This document shows positions 25,088 to 33,720 of a stretch of DNA of 48,188 nt, one piece after another. The stretch's first letter is position 1. Each line of letters starts with the position of its first letter. The stretch covers positions 1 to 48,188 of the forward strand of contig QQUG01000038.1 of the NCBI GenBank assembly GCA_008501705.1, in the 5' to 3' direction. The translations under genes and the position numbers were made by a program. The notes beneath the pieces were generated by a model, which saw only the letters and a list, made by a program, of their open reading frames with translations, did not search any database and was not told the origin of the DNA. This stretch comes from Flavobacterium sp. (GTDB lineage: Bacteria > Bacteroidota > Bacteroidia > Flavobacteriales > Flavobacteriaceae).

Positions 25088-25171
25088 ATGGGAGTAGGAG
25101 CACTTGTTATCGCCACAGCCTTATTATGTTTGTTCATAGGGTTGATCATTGAGATCCAGGAACGAATGTAG
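25088..25171 (+). CDS. Candidate 27-residue single-span membrane peptide
   Basis: ATG 25088 opens MGVGALVIATALLCLFIGL, then IIEIQERM, stop. One hydrophobic helix (about 3-22) with an acidic/basic C-terminal tail, the pattern of small bacterial membrane proteins such as regulators or accessory subunits. TATCTTAG just upstream is a poor -7 match. A terminator follows 25 nt after the stop, which supports it as a transcription unit. No homology can be claimed at this length. Confidence 0.35.
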   Translation: MGVGALVIATALLCLFIGLIIEIQERM

Positions 25172-25195
25172 GTTTACGGCTTACTTTTAAATAAA

Positions 25196-25218
25196 AAAAG
25201 ACGTCAATGACGTCTTTT
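25196..25218. terminator. Bidirectional terminator
   Basis: AAAAGACGTC (25196-25205) and GACGTCTTTT (25209-25218), with A run before and T run after. It can serve the small membrane peptide on the plus strand and the universal stress protein gene on the minus strand. Confidence 0.75.
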
Positions 25219-25239
25219 CGTATTTGCATGAATCCAGTT

Positions 25240-26034
25240 TTATTCTTGTCCGCATAGAACTAACAAGGGCTTACTGGTATAAAAATCCTTTTTTAATATC
25301 GCATTCTTTTCAAAAAGCTTTTTAAAGAAACCGCGTTTGCGCCTCATTACACACAATATATCAGGGTGATGTGACTGAAAATGCTCTAACACTCCCTGAT
25401 AAATGGTTGCATTCTCTGTTTCAGTATATGAGGTCATCATATTCTTTAGCTGCGGATCCATCCCTTCATCTTCATCGAGCGCATCGGGTGTCTTCACTTT
25501 TAAAACTTGGAGTTTTGCAGTAAACAACTTTAACATCGTTTCAAGTGGATCCAGTACATTCTTCTTTTCAAAAGAGGTGCGCTTAACGGCCAACAAAATA
25601 TTATCTGCCTTTCGGAACAAATAATCACGCGGGACGATTAACATGGGTATGTCTGTTTGCTTCACTAATTTCCCCGTAATATTTCCCAGATAGACTTCAC
25701 TTCGAATGTCCACACTTTGGGGCGACATAATAATGAGATCTATATTCAGTTGTTTGGAAATTCTTGCTATCCCCTCGTGAGGGTCTCCCTTAATAGCCTT
25801 AGCGATCACTTCAACTCCCTGCGTATCAACCTTGCTTAGCACCTCATCTAACTGTGCCTGATGATCTTCCATTGCCACCTGGGTCACCTTCGTCATGCCC
25901 CCTGCCTTCGAATAGTCCTTATAAATATTAATCAGGTAAACCGTCGCACCACTCATACTCGCAAAATTCACAGCATACCTGAGATTGTTAACCCCGTTTT
26001 CCGTAGAACCAACCGGTACCAAAATATTTTTCAT
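25240..26034 (-). CDS. Universal stress protein, tandem UspA domains
   Basis: 264 residues from the preferred ATG 26034 (MKNILVPVGSTENGVNNLRYA); an in-frame ATG 15 nt earlier is less typical. Two UspA-like halves: about 1-140 (ILVPVGSTE start, ISKQLNIDLIIMSPQS, then VYLGNITGKLVKQTDIPMLIVP) and 145-264 (DNILLAVKRTSFEK, ending in KPLLVLCGQE). The second half is degenerate. The G-2x-G-9x-G(S/T) ATP motif is only partly kept in the first half. Cytoplasmic stress role inferred from family. Divergent from the GNAT gene, with a terminator after the stop. Confidence 0.85.
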   Translation of the reverse strand: MKNILVPVGSTENGVNNLRYAVNFASMSGATVYLINIYKDYSKAGGMTKVTQVAMEDHQAQLDEVLSKVDTQGVEVIAKAIKGDPHEGIARISKQLNIDLIIMSPQSVDIRSEVYLGNITGKLVKQTDIPMLIVPRDYLFRKADNILLAVKRTSFEKKNVLDPLETMLKLFTAKLQVLKVKTPDALDEDEGMDPQLKNMMTSYTETENATIYQGVLEHFQSHHPDILCVMRRKRGFFKKLFEKNAILKKDFYTSKPLLVLCGQE

Positions 26035-26067
26035 AACGATGCTATTCAATTATCTTTAAAGCTATTG

Positions 26068-26075
26068 CAAAATTA
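26068..26075 (-). promoter_or_regulatory. -7 promoter element of universal stress protein gene
   Basis: Minus-strand TAATTTTG, exact TAnnTTTG, 33 nt before the preferred start 26034. No clear -33 element. Confidence 0.45.
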
Positions 26076-26085
26076 ACGCTTTAAA

Positions 26086-26607
26086 ATGATACGAAAGGCG
26101 AATCCTTCCGAAATTGATACGATCATGTCCCTAACCAGGGCTTGTGCACGAAAAATGATTGCTGAAGGAATCTTTCAGTGGAACGATCATTATCCGGATA
26201 GAAACTCGTTTGTTACCGATATAGAACGTTCAGAATTATTTGTCCTCATTTCCGAAGAAAAGCCCATAGCCTGTATTGTCATCTCCTCTCATAAGGATGA
26301 GGTATACAACTCGGTTAAATGGCTAACCAGCGACAATAGGAATTACTATATTCATCGCCTTGCGGTACACCCCGATCATCAGCACAAAGGTGTTGCACGA
26401 AAGCTGATAGACTTTGCCGAGGCTTACGTAAAAGACAGAAAAGGTGTTTCTATCCGCCTGGATACTTTCAGCAAAAATCCAAGAAATCAACAGTTTTATG
26501 AGGCAAGAGGCTACCAAAGACTGGATGATGTTTATTTTCCGAAACAAAGCAAGCACCCTTTTTACTGTTTCGAACTACTTATATATCCGGCTAACGAATC
26601 AATGTGA
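26086..26607 (+). CDS. GNAT family N-acetyltransferase
   Basis: 173 residues. Acetyl-CoA binding core at about 92-115 (IHRLAVHPDHQHKGVARKLIDFAE: beta4 plus the Q/R-x-x-G-x-A pyrophosphate loop). NPRNQQFYEARGYQRL at about 128-143 is the beta6/7 segment. Substrate unknown; the N terminus MIRKANPSEIDTIMSLTRACARKM and WNDHYPDR resemble the general GNAT subgroup found in Bacteroidetes. Convergent with the T9SS protein gene; their 3' ends overlap by 17 nt. Confidence 0.85.
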   Translation: MIRKANPSEIDTIMSLTRACARKMIAEGIFQWNDHYPDRNSFVTDIERSELFVLISEEKPIACIVISSHKDEVYNSVKWLTSDNRNYYIHRLAVHPDHQHKGVARKLIDFAEAYVKDRKGVSIRLDTFSKNPRNQQFYEARGYQRLDDVYFPKQSKHPFYCFELLIYPANESM

Positions 26608-28318
26608 AATGCCCTCTGTAAACCTGCCCGTCTTTTGCGATAGCTTTGTACCAATATCCCCCTAACGGCATAGGAGTGCTATTATATAGGCCATCCCAGC
26701 CGGGGCCATCGGCAGAGAAAGTAGACAAGATCTTCCCAAACCTGTCGTACACATAGATCGTGGTTAGTGGTAAGGGGTCTTTTTTTGGTGGGATATATTG
26801 CCAAAGATCTTTTATCCCGTCCCCATTTGGAGAAAAATATGGCGGAAATCCGGGAGGTGGAAATGCCAGCTTAAATTGTCGTTCAGCAATACCACATCCA
26901 TTCTTATCCCGAACATAAATGATGTAATCGCCTGGAGGCAGTCCGGTGAATGCGCTACTATCGGTCCACGCTGAAGTAGTATTCAGTGAAAATTCATAAT
27001 CCCCAATTCCGCTTACTTCAATAATGATGTTAAACAGCTCTCCGTCCTCCTCTATTCGTATAAGGTCTATGGAGGCCAATGCAGACAAAACCGCGCTAAA
27101 GAGTTTATCGGCTGCACATTCCAGTTCGAACCCGTCCTGGGTGAGTATATTATAGGCCTCGTAGCGATAATTGCCCGCTTCAGACAGGTTCACATAAGAT
27201 TCGTCCGATAGTAATATTTCGGGTTGATTATCAAGTATTCTGTACCATCGATATCCGTCGGCTTCATCCGGGGCCTCAATACGCGTTGGGATATCATCGG
27301 CGCAAATTCCTATTTCATCAGCCAGGGTTATTTCAGGATAAAAAGTAGTGAGCTCCCCGGTAACCGGGTCGAAAAACGGACCACATCCCAGAATGGTGGA
27401 AAATGACTCCTGTATACAACCCTGCGCAGGGCCTGCTTCATTAAAGGGAACGATACGTACAAAATAGGTTTTATTGGGTTCAAAATTAATAACGTTGATC
27501 ACCGTGGTTGTGAAGATCACCATATCGAGTACATCATTATCGAAGGGTGAAGAGCCTACACTCACAAAATAACCGGTTGCACCGGGTACAGGAACCCATT
27601 CGATGATAGTATTGAGGGCCACATTGATCTGCCCATTGGCAGGTGTTATTAGCACAGTACAGCCGGGTGGTTCTCCTAAACCCCCCGTGGTAAAACTCTC
27701 AAACGGGCAATTTGTGGCAGACCCGTTTTCGTTATAGGGAATTATCTGTACATATATTTCGGTTTCCGGCGGAAAATTAGCCGGAGGATCGAAGATCAAA
27801 ACATTACCAACGTCCAGATCATCTATTATATCTCCAAGTCCGGGGGAGGTTTCTATAGTGATCCTGTATCCAATAGCCCTGGACGCATAAGCCCAGGTGA
27901 TGAGTGTCCCAACATTTACACTAATCTCTCCGTTTACCGGAGAAAGTAAAGTAGTACAATCTGGTACAGTGGTAACATTTTCTGTTATAAACGAAATGCT
28001 ATTACACACAATATCGTCCTGGTTAAAGAAAAACAAGGTTAAAGTGACATAAACTTGTGTAGCTTCAGGTAAGCCCAGAGGTGGTACAAAAATAGTGTCG
28101 TTACCAACCGCCTGTTCATTTATGATCTCTGTCCCTCCCGGAGTTGTACCTAGGGAAATAATGTATCCGGTAACTCCTACAACAGGTTCCCAGCTAATGC
28201 TTGTGTTTACAGGCACATTAGTGGCTCCTGCCAGGGGTTCAAGAAGGTTGGGGCAATCCTGTGCATGGCCTGCAAAGACTCCGGTGAGTAAAAAAATATG
28301 TAATAGCCAACGACACAT
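26591..28318 (-). CDS. Secreted protein with T9SS type B (gliding-type) sorting domain
   Basis: 575 residues. Signal peptide about 1-19 (LLHIFLLTGVFAGHAQ). Three fibronectin III-like repeats follow, each opening with 'C..LL.P..G...V.....I.W......GY.I..G..PGG' (about 21-115, 116-215, 216-310). Then comes an Ig/PKD-like part with ICADDIPTRIEAP, and a SprB-like repeat region (YEFSLNTTSAWTDSSAFTGL, then GDYIIYVRDKNGCG). The C terminus (about 490-575) is the gliding-motility-associated sorting domain: FSPNGDGIKDLWQ, IYVYDRFGKIL, GWDGLYNSTPMPLGGYWY, FTLIR. It should cross the outer membrane by type IX secretion and stay on the surface. Substrate of adhesion unknown. Confidence 0.9.
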   Translation of the reverse strand: MCRWLLHIFLLTGVFAGHAQDCPNLLEPLAGATNVPVNTSISWEPVVGVTGYIISLGTTPGGTEIINEQAVGNDTIFVPPLGLPEATQVYVTLTLFFFNQDDIVCNSISFITENVTTVPDCTTLLSPVNGEISVNVGTLITWAYASRAIGYRITIETSPGLGDIIDDLDVGNVLIFDPPANFPPETEIYVQIIPYNENGSATNCPFESFTTGGLGEPPGCTVLITPANGQINVALNTIIEWVPVPGATGYFVSVGSSPFDNDVLDMVIFTTTVINVINFEPNKTYFVRIVPFNEAGPAQGCIQESFSTILGCGPFFDPVTGELTTFYPEITLADEIGICADDIPTRIEAPDEADGYRWYRILDNQPEILLSDESYVNLSEAGNYRYEAYNILTQDGFELECAADKLFSAVLSALASIDLIRIEEDGELFNIIIEVSGIGDYEFSLNTTSAWTDSSAFTGLPPGDYIIYVRDKNGCGIAERQFKLAFPPPGFPPYFSPNGDGIKDLWQYIPPKKDPLPLTTIYVYDRFGKILSTFSADGPGWDGLYNSTPMPLGGYWYKAIAKDGQVYRGHFTLIR

Positions 28319-28524
28319 AGATGAAAATCGAAGTTCTCAGGAAAATTCCTCCTTTTGAAATAATATTAAAAATTAACAATTAGCAAGGCGGAATAACTCC
28401 TATAGAAATGAGGCACTCACAGCAAGCTCACATGCAATTAATTTTTACCTAAATATATCGATTATTGTTATAACCGGGTAATTTTTAACGATATGCCTCT
28501 TCCGGTTCATTTAAGGAGAATAAC

Positions 28525-28532
28525 TACTTTTG
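28525..28532 (+). promoter_or_regulatory. -7 promoter element immediately before MATE gene
   Basis: TACTTTTG, exact TAnnTTTG, only 4 nt before the TTG start at 28537. The start site would lie at or within the first codons, so the mRNA may be leaderless or initiate at the second TTG (28546). Confidence 0.5.
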
Positions 28533-28536
28533 AAAC

Positions 28537-29877
28537 TTGAAAAAGTTGAAGACGGATATTTCATTTAAGCGAATCCAACAATTGGCTATTCCTGCCATAC
28601 TTTCGGGAATAGCAGAACCTGTATTATCCAGCACCGATGCTGCTGTGGTTGGTAATATCCCCGAGTTTGGTACCGAATCTCTCGCGGCCGTCGGAATTGT
28701 GGGATCATTTCTCTCTATGCTTATCTGGATTCTTGCACAAAGCAGGAGTGCGATCTCGGCCATCGTATCTCAAAATCTGGGTGCCGGAAAAATAAAGGAG
28801 CTGGAAAATTTTCCAGCACAGGCCATTTTCTTTAACATTGCGCTCAGTATTATCGTTTTATTCTCAACCTATTTTTTCGTGGAGGAGATCTTCGGACTTC
28901 TAAACGCTGAGGGCATTATCCTGGAGTACAGCATCGACTATTACAATATCAGAGTATGGGGATTCCCTCTTACTTTATTCACTTTTGCAGTATTTGGGTT
29001 GTTCAGGGGGCTTCAGAATACATTTTGGCCCATGACCATTGCCACAACCGGAGCCCTGGTAAATATAGGCCTGGATTTCGCTTTGGTTTATGGAGTGGAA
29101 GACCTTATAGATCCTATGGGAATAAAAGGTGCTGCCTGGGCCAGCCTGATCTCTCAGGCGATCATGGCGTGCATGGCCCTAGTCTTTATTCTCTGGAAAA
29201 CCAATGTGTCGCTAAGGTTGCGTTTTCCAATTCATCCGGAAATCAACCGGCTGGTTGAAATGAGTTTCAATTTATTTGTTCGTTCTTTAGCGCTTAATGC
29301 GGCGCTAATGCTTGCTGTACGCGAAGCAACCGGCCTGGGGAAGGAATACATCGCAGCCCATGCGATCGCCATAAACATTTGGTTATTTACCGCTTTTTTT
29401 ATCGATGGATATGGGGCTGCCGGCAATATCCTTGGTGGGAAATTACTTGGGGAAAAAGATTATACTGCCCTCTGGAAACTAACCAGACGTGTAAACATCT
29501 ACAATCTTGTGGTGGCCATGTTACTGGTTATTTTGGGTCTTATCTTTTATCGTCAATTAGGGCTGTTGTTCAATAAGGACGCTGAAGTATTAGCTATTTT
29601 CTTCGGAATGTTCTTTATGGTGCTTATAAGCCAACCCCTAAACGCTCTTGGCTTCACGTTGGACGCAATATTTAAAGGCCTGGGAGAAATGCGATACCTC
29701 CGAAATGTCCTTCTCGGGGCAACATTACTCGGTTTTATTCCTGTTTTATATTTGTCGCGGTATATGGGATGGGGCCTTACAGGGATTTGGCTTGCCATAC
29801 TGGTCTGGGTAGGATACAGGGCGGTGGCCCTCATAATTAAATACAGGAATAAATATCTTCCTTTAGTGGAAAAATAA
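28537..29877 (+). CDS. MATE family multidrug/Na+ efflux transporter
   Basis: 446 residues, 12 hydrophobic segments in two halves. The first half opens with IQQLAIPAILSGIAEPVLSSTDAAVVG, the MatE start pattern; the second has FNLFVRSLALNAALMLAVREA. It exports cationic compounds by H+ or Na+ antiport. The reading frame has no ATG: an in-frame TGA (28531) closes it upstream, so initiation is at TTG 28537 or TTG 28546. It is followed 25 nt later by queD. Substrate cannot be inferred. Confidence 0.9.
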   Translation: MKKLKTDISFKRIQQLAIPAILSGIAEPVLSSTDAAVVGNIPEFGTESLAAVGIVGSFLSMLIWILAQSRSAISAIVSQNLGAGKIKELENFPAQAIFFNIALSIIVLFSTYFFVEEIFGLLNAEGIILEYSIDYYNIRVWGFPLTLFTFAVFGLFRGLQNTFWPMTIATTGALVNIGLDFALVYGVEDLIDPMGIKGAAWASLISQAIMACMALVFILWKTNVSLRLRFPIHPEINRLVEMSFNLFVRSLALNAALMLAVREATGLGKEYIAAHAIAINIWLFTAFFIDGYGAAGNILGGKLLGEKDYTALWKLTRRVNIYNLVVAMLLVILGLIFYRQLGLLFNKDAEVLAIFFGMFFMVLISQPLNALGFTLDAIFKGLGEMRYLRNVLLGATLLGFIPVLYLSRYMGWGLTGIWLAILVWVGYRAVALIIKYRNKYLPLVEK

Positions 29878-29902
29878 ATACTTTTACAAAAAAACAGGCC
29901 AG

Positions 29903-30352
29903 ATGAATAACATTCAAATTACCAAGATGTTTACATTCGAAACCGGTCATGCCCTTTACGGATATGACGGAAAATGCAGAAATGTACATGGCCACAGCTA
30001 TAAACTATCCGTGACCGTGATCGGCACGCCTATTACCGACAAGGATCATGTGAAATTCGGTATGGTGATCGATTTCGGAGACTTGAAAAAAATTGTGAAG
30101 GAAGAAATAGTGGATGTGTTCGATCATGCAACGGTATTCAATAAAAACACCCCTCATGTAGAGCTCGCTAAGGAGCTGGAAACCAGGGGGCATAATGTTC
30201 TTCTGGTAGATTATCAGCCTACCAGTGAAATGATGGTAATAGATTTTGCAAGCAAGATCAAGAAACGTTTGCCGGATTCTGTGCAGCTTCATTCATTGAA
30301 ATTACAGGAAACCGATACCAGTTACGCAGCATGGTACGCCTCCGAAAACTAA
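29903..30352 (+). CDS. queD: 6-carboxy-5,6,7,8-tetrahydropterin synthase
   Basis: Second step of queuosine/7-deazaguanine synthesis: converts 7,8-dihydroneopterin triphosphate to 6-carboxytetrahydropterin. 149 residues. Zinc ligands His16 (FETGHALYG), His29 and His31 (NVHGHSYKL), catalytic Cys25 (GKCRNVHGH), His75 (FDHATVFN) and Glu136 (LKLQETDTS). Cys25 two residues before the HxH helix start fits QueD rather than eukaryotic PTPS. A long insert (about 85-108) is present. No other que gene is nearby and no preQ1 riboswitch is seen upstream. Confidence 0.9.
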   Translation: MNNIQITKMFTFETGHALYGYDGKCRNVHGHSYKLSVTVIGTPITDKDHVKFGMVIDFGDLKKIVKEEIVDVFDHATVFNKNTPHVELAKELETRGHNVLLVDYQPTSEMMVIDFASKIKKRLPDSVQLHSLKLQETDTSYAAWYASEN

Positions 30353-30408
30353 TCCATTTCGCCTCCTGCAACCACATGAAAAGGCACATTTTTATCTATC
30401 TTTAACCC

Positions 30409-31167
30409 ATGCAGATACCTCAGGGTAAAAAAATCTACTTTTCCAGCGACAATCATTTGGGTGCGCCAACCGCGGAAGCCAGTCTCCCGAGAGAGAAAAA
30501 ATTTGTTCGTTGGCTGGATGCGATCAAAGAAGACGCTGCGGCTATTTTTCTATTGGGCGATCTTTTCGATTTTTGGTTTGAATATAAAACGGTGGTCCCA
30601 AAAGGTTTTGTGCGAGTACTAGGCAAACTTGCCGAGCTTAGCGACAGCGGTATCCCGATCTACTTCTTTGTTGGGAATCACGACCTGTGGATGCGAGACT
30701 ACTTCGAAAAGGAACTGAACATCCCTATTTTTCACGAACCAAAAGAATTTATACTCAATGATAGTGTTTTCTTCATTGGCCACGGCGATGGTAAGGGCCC
30801 TGGCGATAAAGGCTACAAACGAATGAAGAAGATCTTCACTAGCCCGTTCTTTAAATGGCTATTTAGATGGTTTCACCCGGAACTGGGCATGAAGCTAGCC
30901 CAATATATGTCTGTTAAAAACAAGCTTATCTCCGGGGATGAGGATAAAAAATTTCTGGGTGAGGAAAACGAATGGCTGGCTCAATACGCCCTTAGAAAAC
31001 TTGAGGAAAAGCATTACGATTATTTTATTTTCGGGCACAGGCATCTCCCAATGACCATAAAGCTTTCTGAGAATTCAACCTATTATAATTTAGGCGACTG
31101 GATCACTCATTTTACCTACGGTGTTTTCGATGGGAACAATTTCGTATTACAGGAATTTAAAGAATAG
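30409..31167 (+). CDS. lpxH: UDP-2,3-diacylglucosamine diphosphatase
   Basis: Lipid A pathway: cleaves UDP-2,3-diacylglucosamine to lipid X and UMP at the inner membrane face. 252 residues of the calcineurin-like metallophosphoesterase fold: SSDNHLGAP (Asp14, His16), LLGDLFDFWFEY (Asp51), GNHDLWM (Asn90, His91), GHGDGKGPGDKGYK (His125), and FGHRHLPM near the C terminus. The FDFWFEY and DKGYKRMK segments are typical of LpxH-type enzymes of Bacteroidetes. A near-consensus -7 (TATCTTTA, 30397-30404) lies close to the start. Ends 2 nt from a convergent gene. Confidence 0.88.
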   Translation: MQIPQGKKIYFSSDNHLGAPTAEASLPREKKFVRWLDAIKEDAAAIFLLGDLFDFWFEYKTVVPKGFVRVLGKLAELSDSGIPIYFFVGNHDLWMRDYFEKELNIPIFHEPKEFILNDSVFFIGHGDGKGPGDKGYKRMKKIFTSPFFKWLFRWFHPELGMKLAQYMSVKNKLISGDEDKKFLGEENEWLAQYALRKLEEKHYDYFIFGHRHLPMTIKLSENSTYYNLGDWITHFTYGVFDGNNFVLQEFKE

Positions 31168-31169
31168 AA

Positions 31170-31781
31170 CTATTTTAGAAGTGTCTCCAGGGCGATAACA
31201 TCCAGTTTCCCGTCCGGGAATAACCCGTTTTTCTCCTCAAACGACTTTAACGCATTAAATGTTTCAGTCCGAAACAGGCCATCATTTTCCAATTGGTAGC
31301 CCTTCCCTATCAATATTTTCTGAATTTCAAATACCAACCCATTTCTATCTCCAAGTCTAAGTGAATTCCTCTCAGGATTTAAATAGAACTGTTTCCTTAT
31401 TAGCTGTTTTTTTTGTTCTTCTTCTGAAATAGCCTCCTGCTTCTTCTCTACTTCCGGATTCTTTAACCGTTCTTCGTAATACTTCACATTGGCCAGCCTT
31501 TTGCGATATTCGCTAACTGCAGCTTGCGTGCGTGCGTTGTCTTTTTCAGGATTACGAACGTCAATTCCATTGCTGCTCCATTGTGTGATCACGTAGCCGT
31601 TCACTGCTTCCACCGCTTCAAAATAATCGAGCACTATCCCTTTACCCGTTTCTGTCGAAATAAGACCATTCGGCACCTTGTATTCATATTCCGTGAGGGA
31701 AAATCGCTTGTACTTTTTGTACTGCCCCCAGCCAATAAGACCAACGATGACAAGTAATAGAAAAATGATGATCTGTTTCAT
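31170..31781 (-). CDS. Membrane-anchored peptidoglycan-binding domain protein
   Basis: 203 residues. An N-terminal hydrophobic anchor (QIIIFLLLVIVGLIGWG, 3-19) is followed by a periplasmic helical part rich in charged residues (about 85-130, probable coiled coil). The C-terminal segment (about 135-203; SLRLGDRNGLVFEIQKILIGKGYQ, DGLFRTETFNALKSFEEKNGL, DGKLDVIALETLL) matches the PG_binding_1 three-helix fold. It probably touches the cell wall. It is 35 nt downstream of recJ on the same strand, so they may share a transcript; no functional link is obvious. Confidence 0.75.
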   Translation of the reverse strand: MKQIIIFLLLVIVGLIGWGQYKKYKRFSLTEYEYKVPNGLISTETGKGIVLDYFEAVEAVNGYVITQWSSNGIDVRNPEKDNARTQAAVSEYRKRLANVKYYEERLKNPEVEKKQEAISEEEQKKQLIRKQFYLNPERNSLRLGDRNGLVFEIQKILIGKGYQLENDGLFRTETFNALKSFEEKNGLFPDGKLDVIALETLLK

Positions 31782-31816
31782 TTAGAAGTTGGTTAGTTTA
31801 TTCTAAAGATACAAAA

Positions 31817-33508
31817 TCAAGGTTTTATATCCTTTATTTTCAACTGAAGGCTGGTGTTTCCATTCCACTCGTTCTCATCTATCGAATAGGCTATCTTAAA
31901 ATAATTTCCCGAACAGGCAATAGATTCTTTCTCTCCCAGGCCAAAACCTATTCCCGTAATCGGTCTACTATGATCCTGTTTTATAACCAGCCTTAAATGC
32001 GACTTATCTTCTCCCACACACTTTCCGGCTCCTGTATCCTTTACATCCGATGTCATGAACACCGGATTTAAATTCCCCGGACCAAAAGGCGCAAATTGCT
32101 TGAGAATTCTGTAAAACCTGGGGCTGATATCATTAAGATCAAGTTCAGAATCTATTCTTAACTCGGGCGTTAGCAAAGCAGGATCGATGGATTGGGAAAC
32201 AACTCGTTCAAATTCTGCCTTAAAGTTCTCGTAGTCTTTTTCAAATAAAGTAAGCCCAGCGGCGTATTTATGGCCGCCAAATTGTTCAATATAAGCGGCG
32301 CATCCCTCCAGTGCATTGTAAACATCAAACCCTTTCACAGAGCGGGCCGATGCCGCTAGTTTATCTCCGCTTCGTGTAAAAACAAGGGTCGGTCGATAAT
32401 AGGTTTCGGTTAATCGGGAGGCTACTATCCCTATCACTCCTTTATGCCAGTTTTCATGATACACCACTGTGGTTTTTCTATCTTCTTCCTTTAATTCTTT
32501 GATCTGCTCCAGGGCCTCCTCCGTAATTTGTTTATCGGCATCTTTCCTGTCTGAATTGAAGGTTTCGATCTCGCTGGCAAAAGTGGCAGCCAAAGTAGGC
32601 TCTGTTTCGGTGAGCAATGCAACGGCATGATTTCCGTGTTTCATTCGTCCGGCGGCATTGATCCTGGGCGCAATAATAAAGACTACATCAGTAATGGTAA
32701 AAGTTGTTTTGTTCAGTTGCTGAAGAATGGCTTTAATGCCTGTTCTGGGATTGGAGTTGATCACCTTTAGCCCGTAATACGCAAGAATTCTGTTCTCACC
32801 TGTTATTGGGACAATATCGGCTGCTATTGCGGTTACCACCAGGTCCAGGTATAAGAACAGATCCTCCATGGTTAGTCCCCTCCGGGCCGCAAGTGCCTGC
32901 ACCAGCTTAAACCCAACGCCGCAGCCGCACAGTCCCTTATATGGATAATTGCAATCTTCACGTTTAGGGTCCAGTACTGCTACTGCCGGTGGAATTTGAT
33001 CCCCCGGACGATGGTGATCGCAGATAATAAAATCAATATTTTTTTCTGAAGCATATATAACCTTATCTATAGCTTTGATCCCGCAATCCAGAGCAATTAT
33101 TAAACTAATATCATTATCATCGGCATAATCGATGCCTTTGTACGAGATCCCATAGCCTTCATCGTAACGATCCGGAATATAGGTCCCTACCCTGGGGTAG
33201 AACGATTTCAGAAAGGATGAAACCAATGCAACACTTGTAGTTCCGTCTACGTCATAATCCCCATAAACCAATATGTTCTCTTCGTTTTCGATAGCTTTTT
33301 CTATACGTTCAACCGCCTTATTCATATCCTGCATAAGCAGGGGGTTGTGTAATTTGGAAAGATCGGGACGAAAGAAATCCCTGGCTTCTTCAAAAGTTTC
33401 GATGCCTCTTTGAAGGAGGAGAGTTGCCAAAATAGGTTCAATCTGAAGGGCCGCACTTAGCTCGGCTACTTTATTTGGTTCGGGTTTTGGTTTAAGTGTC
33501 CAGCGCAT
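31817..33508 (-). CDS. recJ: Single-stranded-DNA-specific exonuclease RecJ
   Basis: 5'-3' ssDNA exonuclease of recombination and mismatch repair. 563 residues from ATG 33508 (MRWTLKPKPEPNKVAELSAAL); a longer frame from 33544 adds 12 residues of non-conserved sequence. DHH family motifs: ILVYGDYDVDGTTS, LDCGIKA, IICDHHRPGDQIPP (the DHH motif), RINAAGRM, WHKGVIGIVASRL, and the DHHA1 GGHKYAAGLT. C-terminal OB-like domain present (RLVIKQDHSRPITGIGFGLG). Intact. Confidence 0.95.
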   Translation of the reverse strand: MRWTLKPKPEPNKVAELSAALQIEPILATLLLQRGIETFEEARDFFRPDLSKLHNPLLMQDMNKAVERIEKAIENEENILVYGDYDVDGTTSVALVSSFLKSFYPRVGTYIPDRYDEGYGISYKGIDYADDNDISLIIALDCGIKAIDKVIYASEKNIDFIICDHHRPGDQIPPAVAVLDPKREDCNYPYKGLCGCGVGFKLVQALAARRGLTMEDLFLYLDLVVTAIAADIVPITGENRILAYYGLKVINSNPRTGIKAILQQLNKTTFTITDVVFIIAPRINAAGRMKHGNHAVALLTETEPTLAATFASEIETFNSDRKDADKQITEEALEQIKELKEEDRKTTVVYHENWHKGVIGIVASRLTETYYRPTLVFTRSGDKLAASARSVKGFDVYNALEGCAAYIEQFGGHKYAAGLTLFEKDYENFKAEFERVVSQSIDPALLTPELRIDSELDLNDISPRFYRILKQFAPFGPGNLNPVFMTSDVKDTGAGKCVGEDKSHLRLVIKQDHSRPITGIGFGLGEKESIACSGNYFKIAYSIDENEWNGNTSLQLKIKDIKP

Positions 33509-33667
33509 AGTAAAAGAAATTCCAAAGCATAAAATACAACTCACAATCTACTTCTAATTAAGCTAGATCGATCTACGCATTTTGCTACAATGGGATAAAT
33601 TTAATGGGAAGTGGAACTGCTTCGTAAAAATACAAATAATTGGGACTTCAGAAGAAAGAATATTCTG

Positions 33668-33700
33668 TTTGGTGAATGGTTGGGCTATTTTGTACTTTCG
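33668..33700 (+). promoter_or_regulatory. Promoter of CMD/AhpD-like gene
   Basis: TTTG at 33668-33671, 21 nt, TACTTTCG at 33693-33700 (TAnnTTTG with one change, common in this genome). The preferred ATG 33721 follows 20 nt later; the box lies inside the longer reading frame and so favours the later start. Confidence 0.55.
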
Positions 33701-33720
33701 GAAAAATAAACTCACATCCT

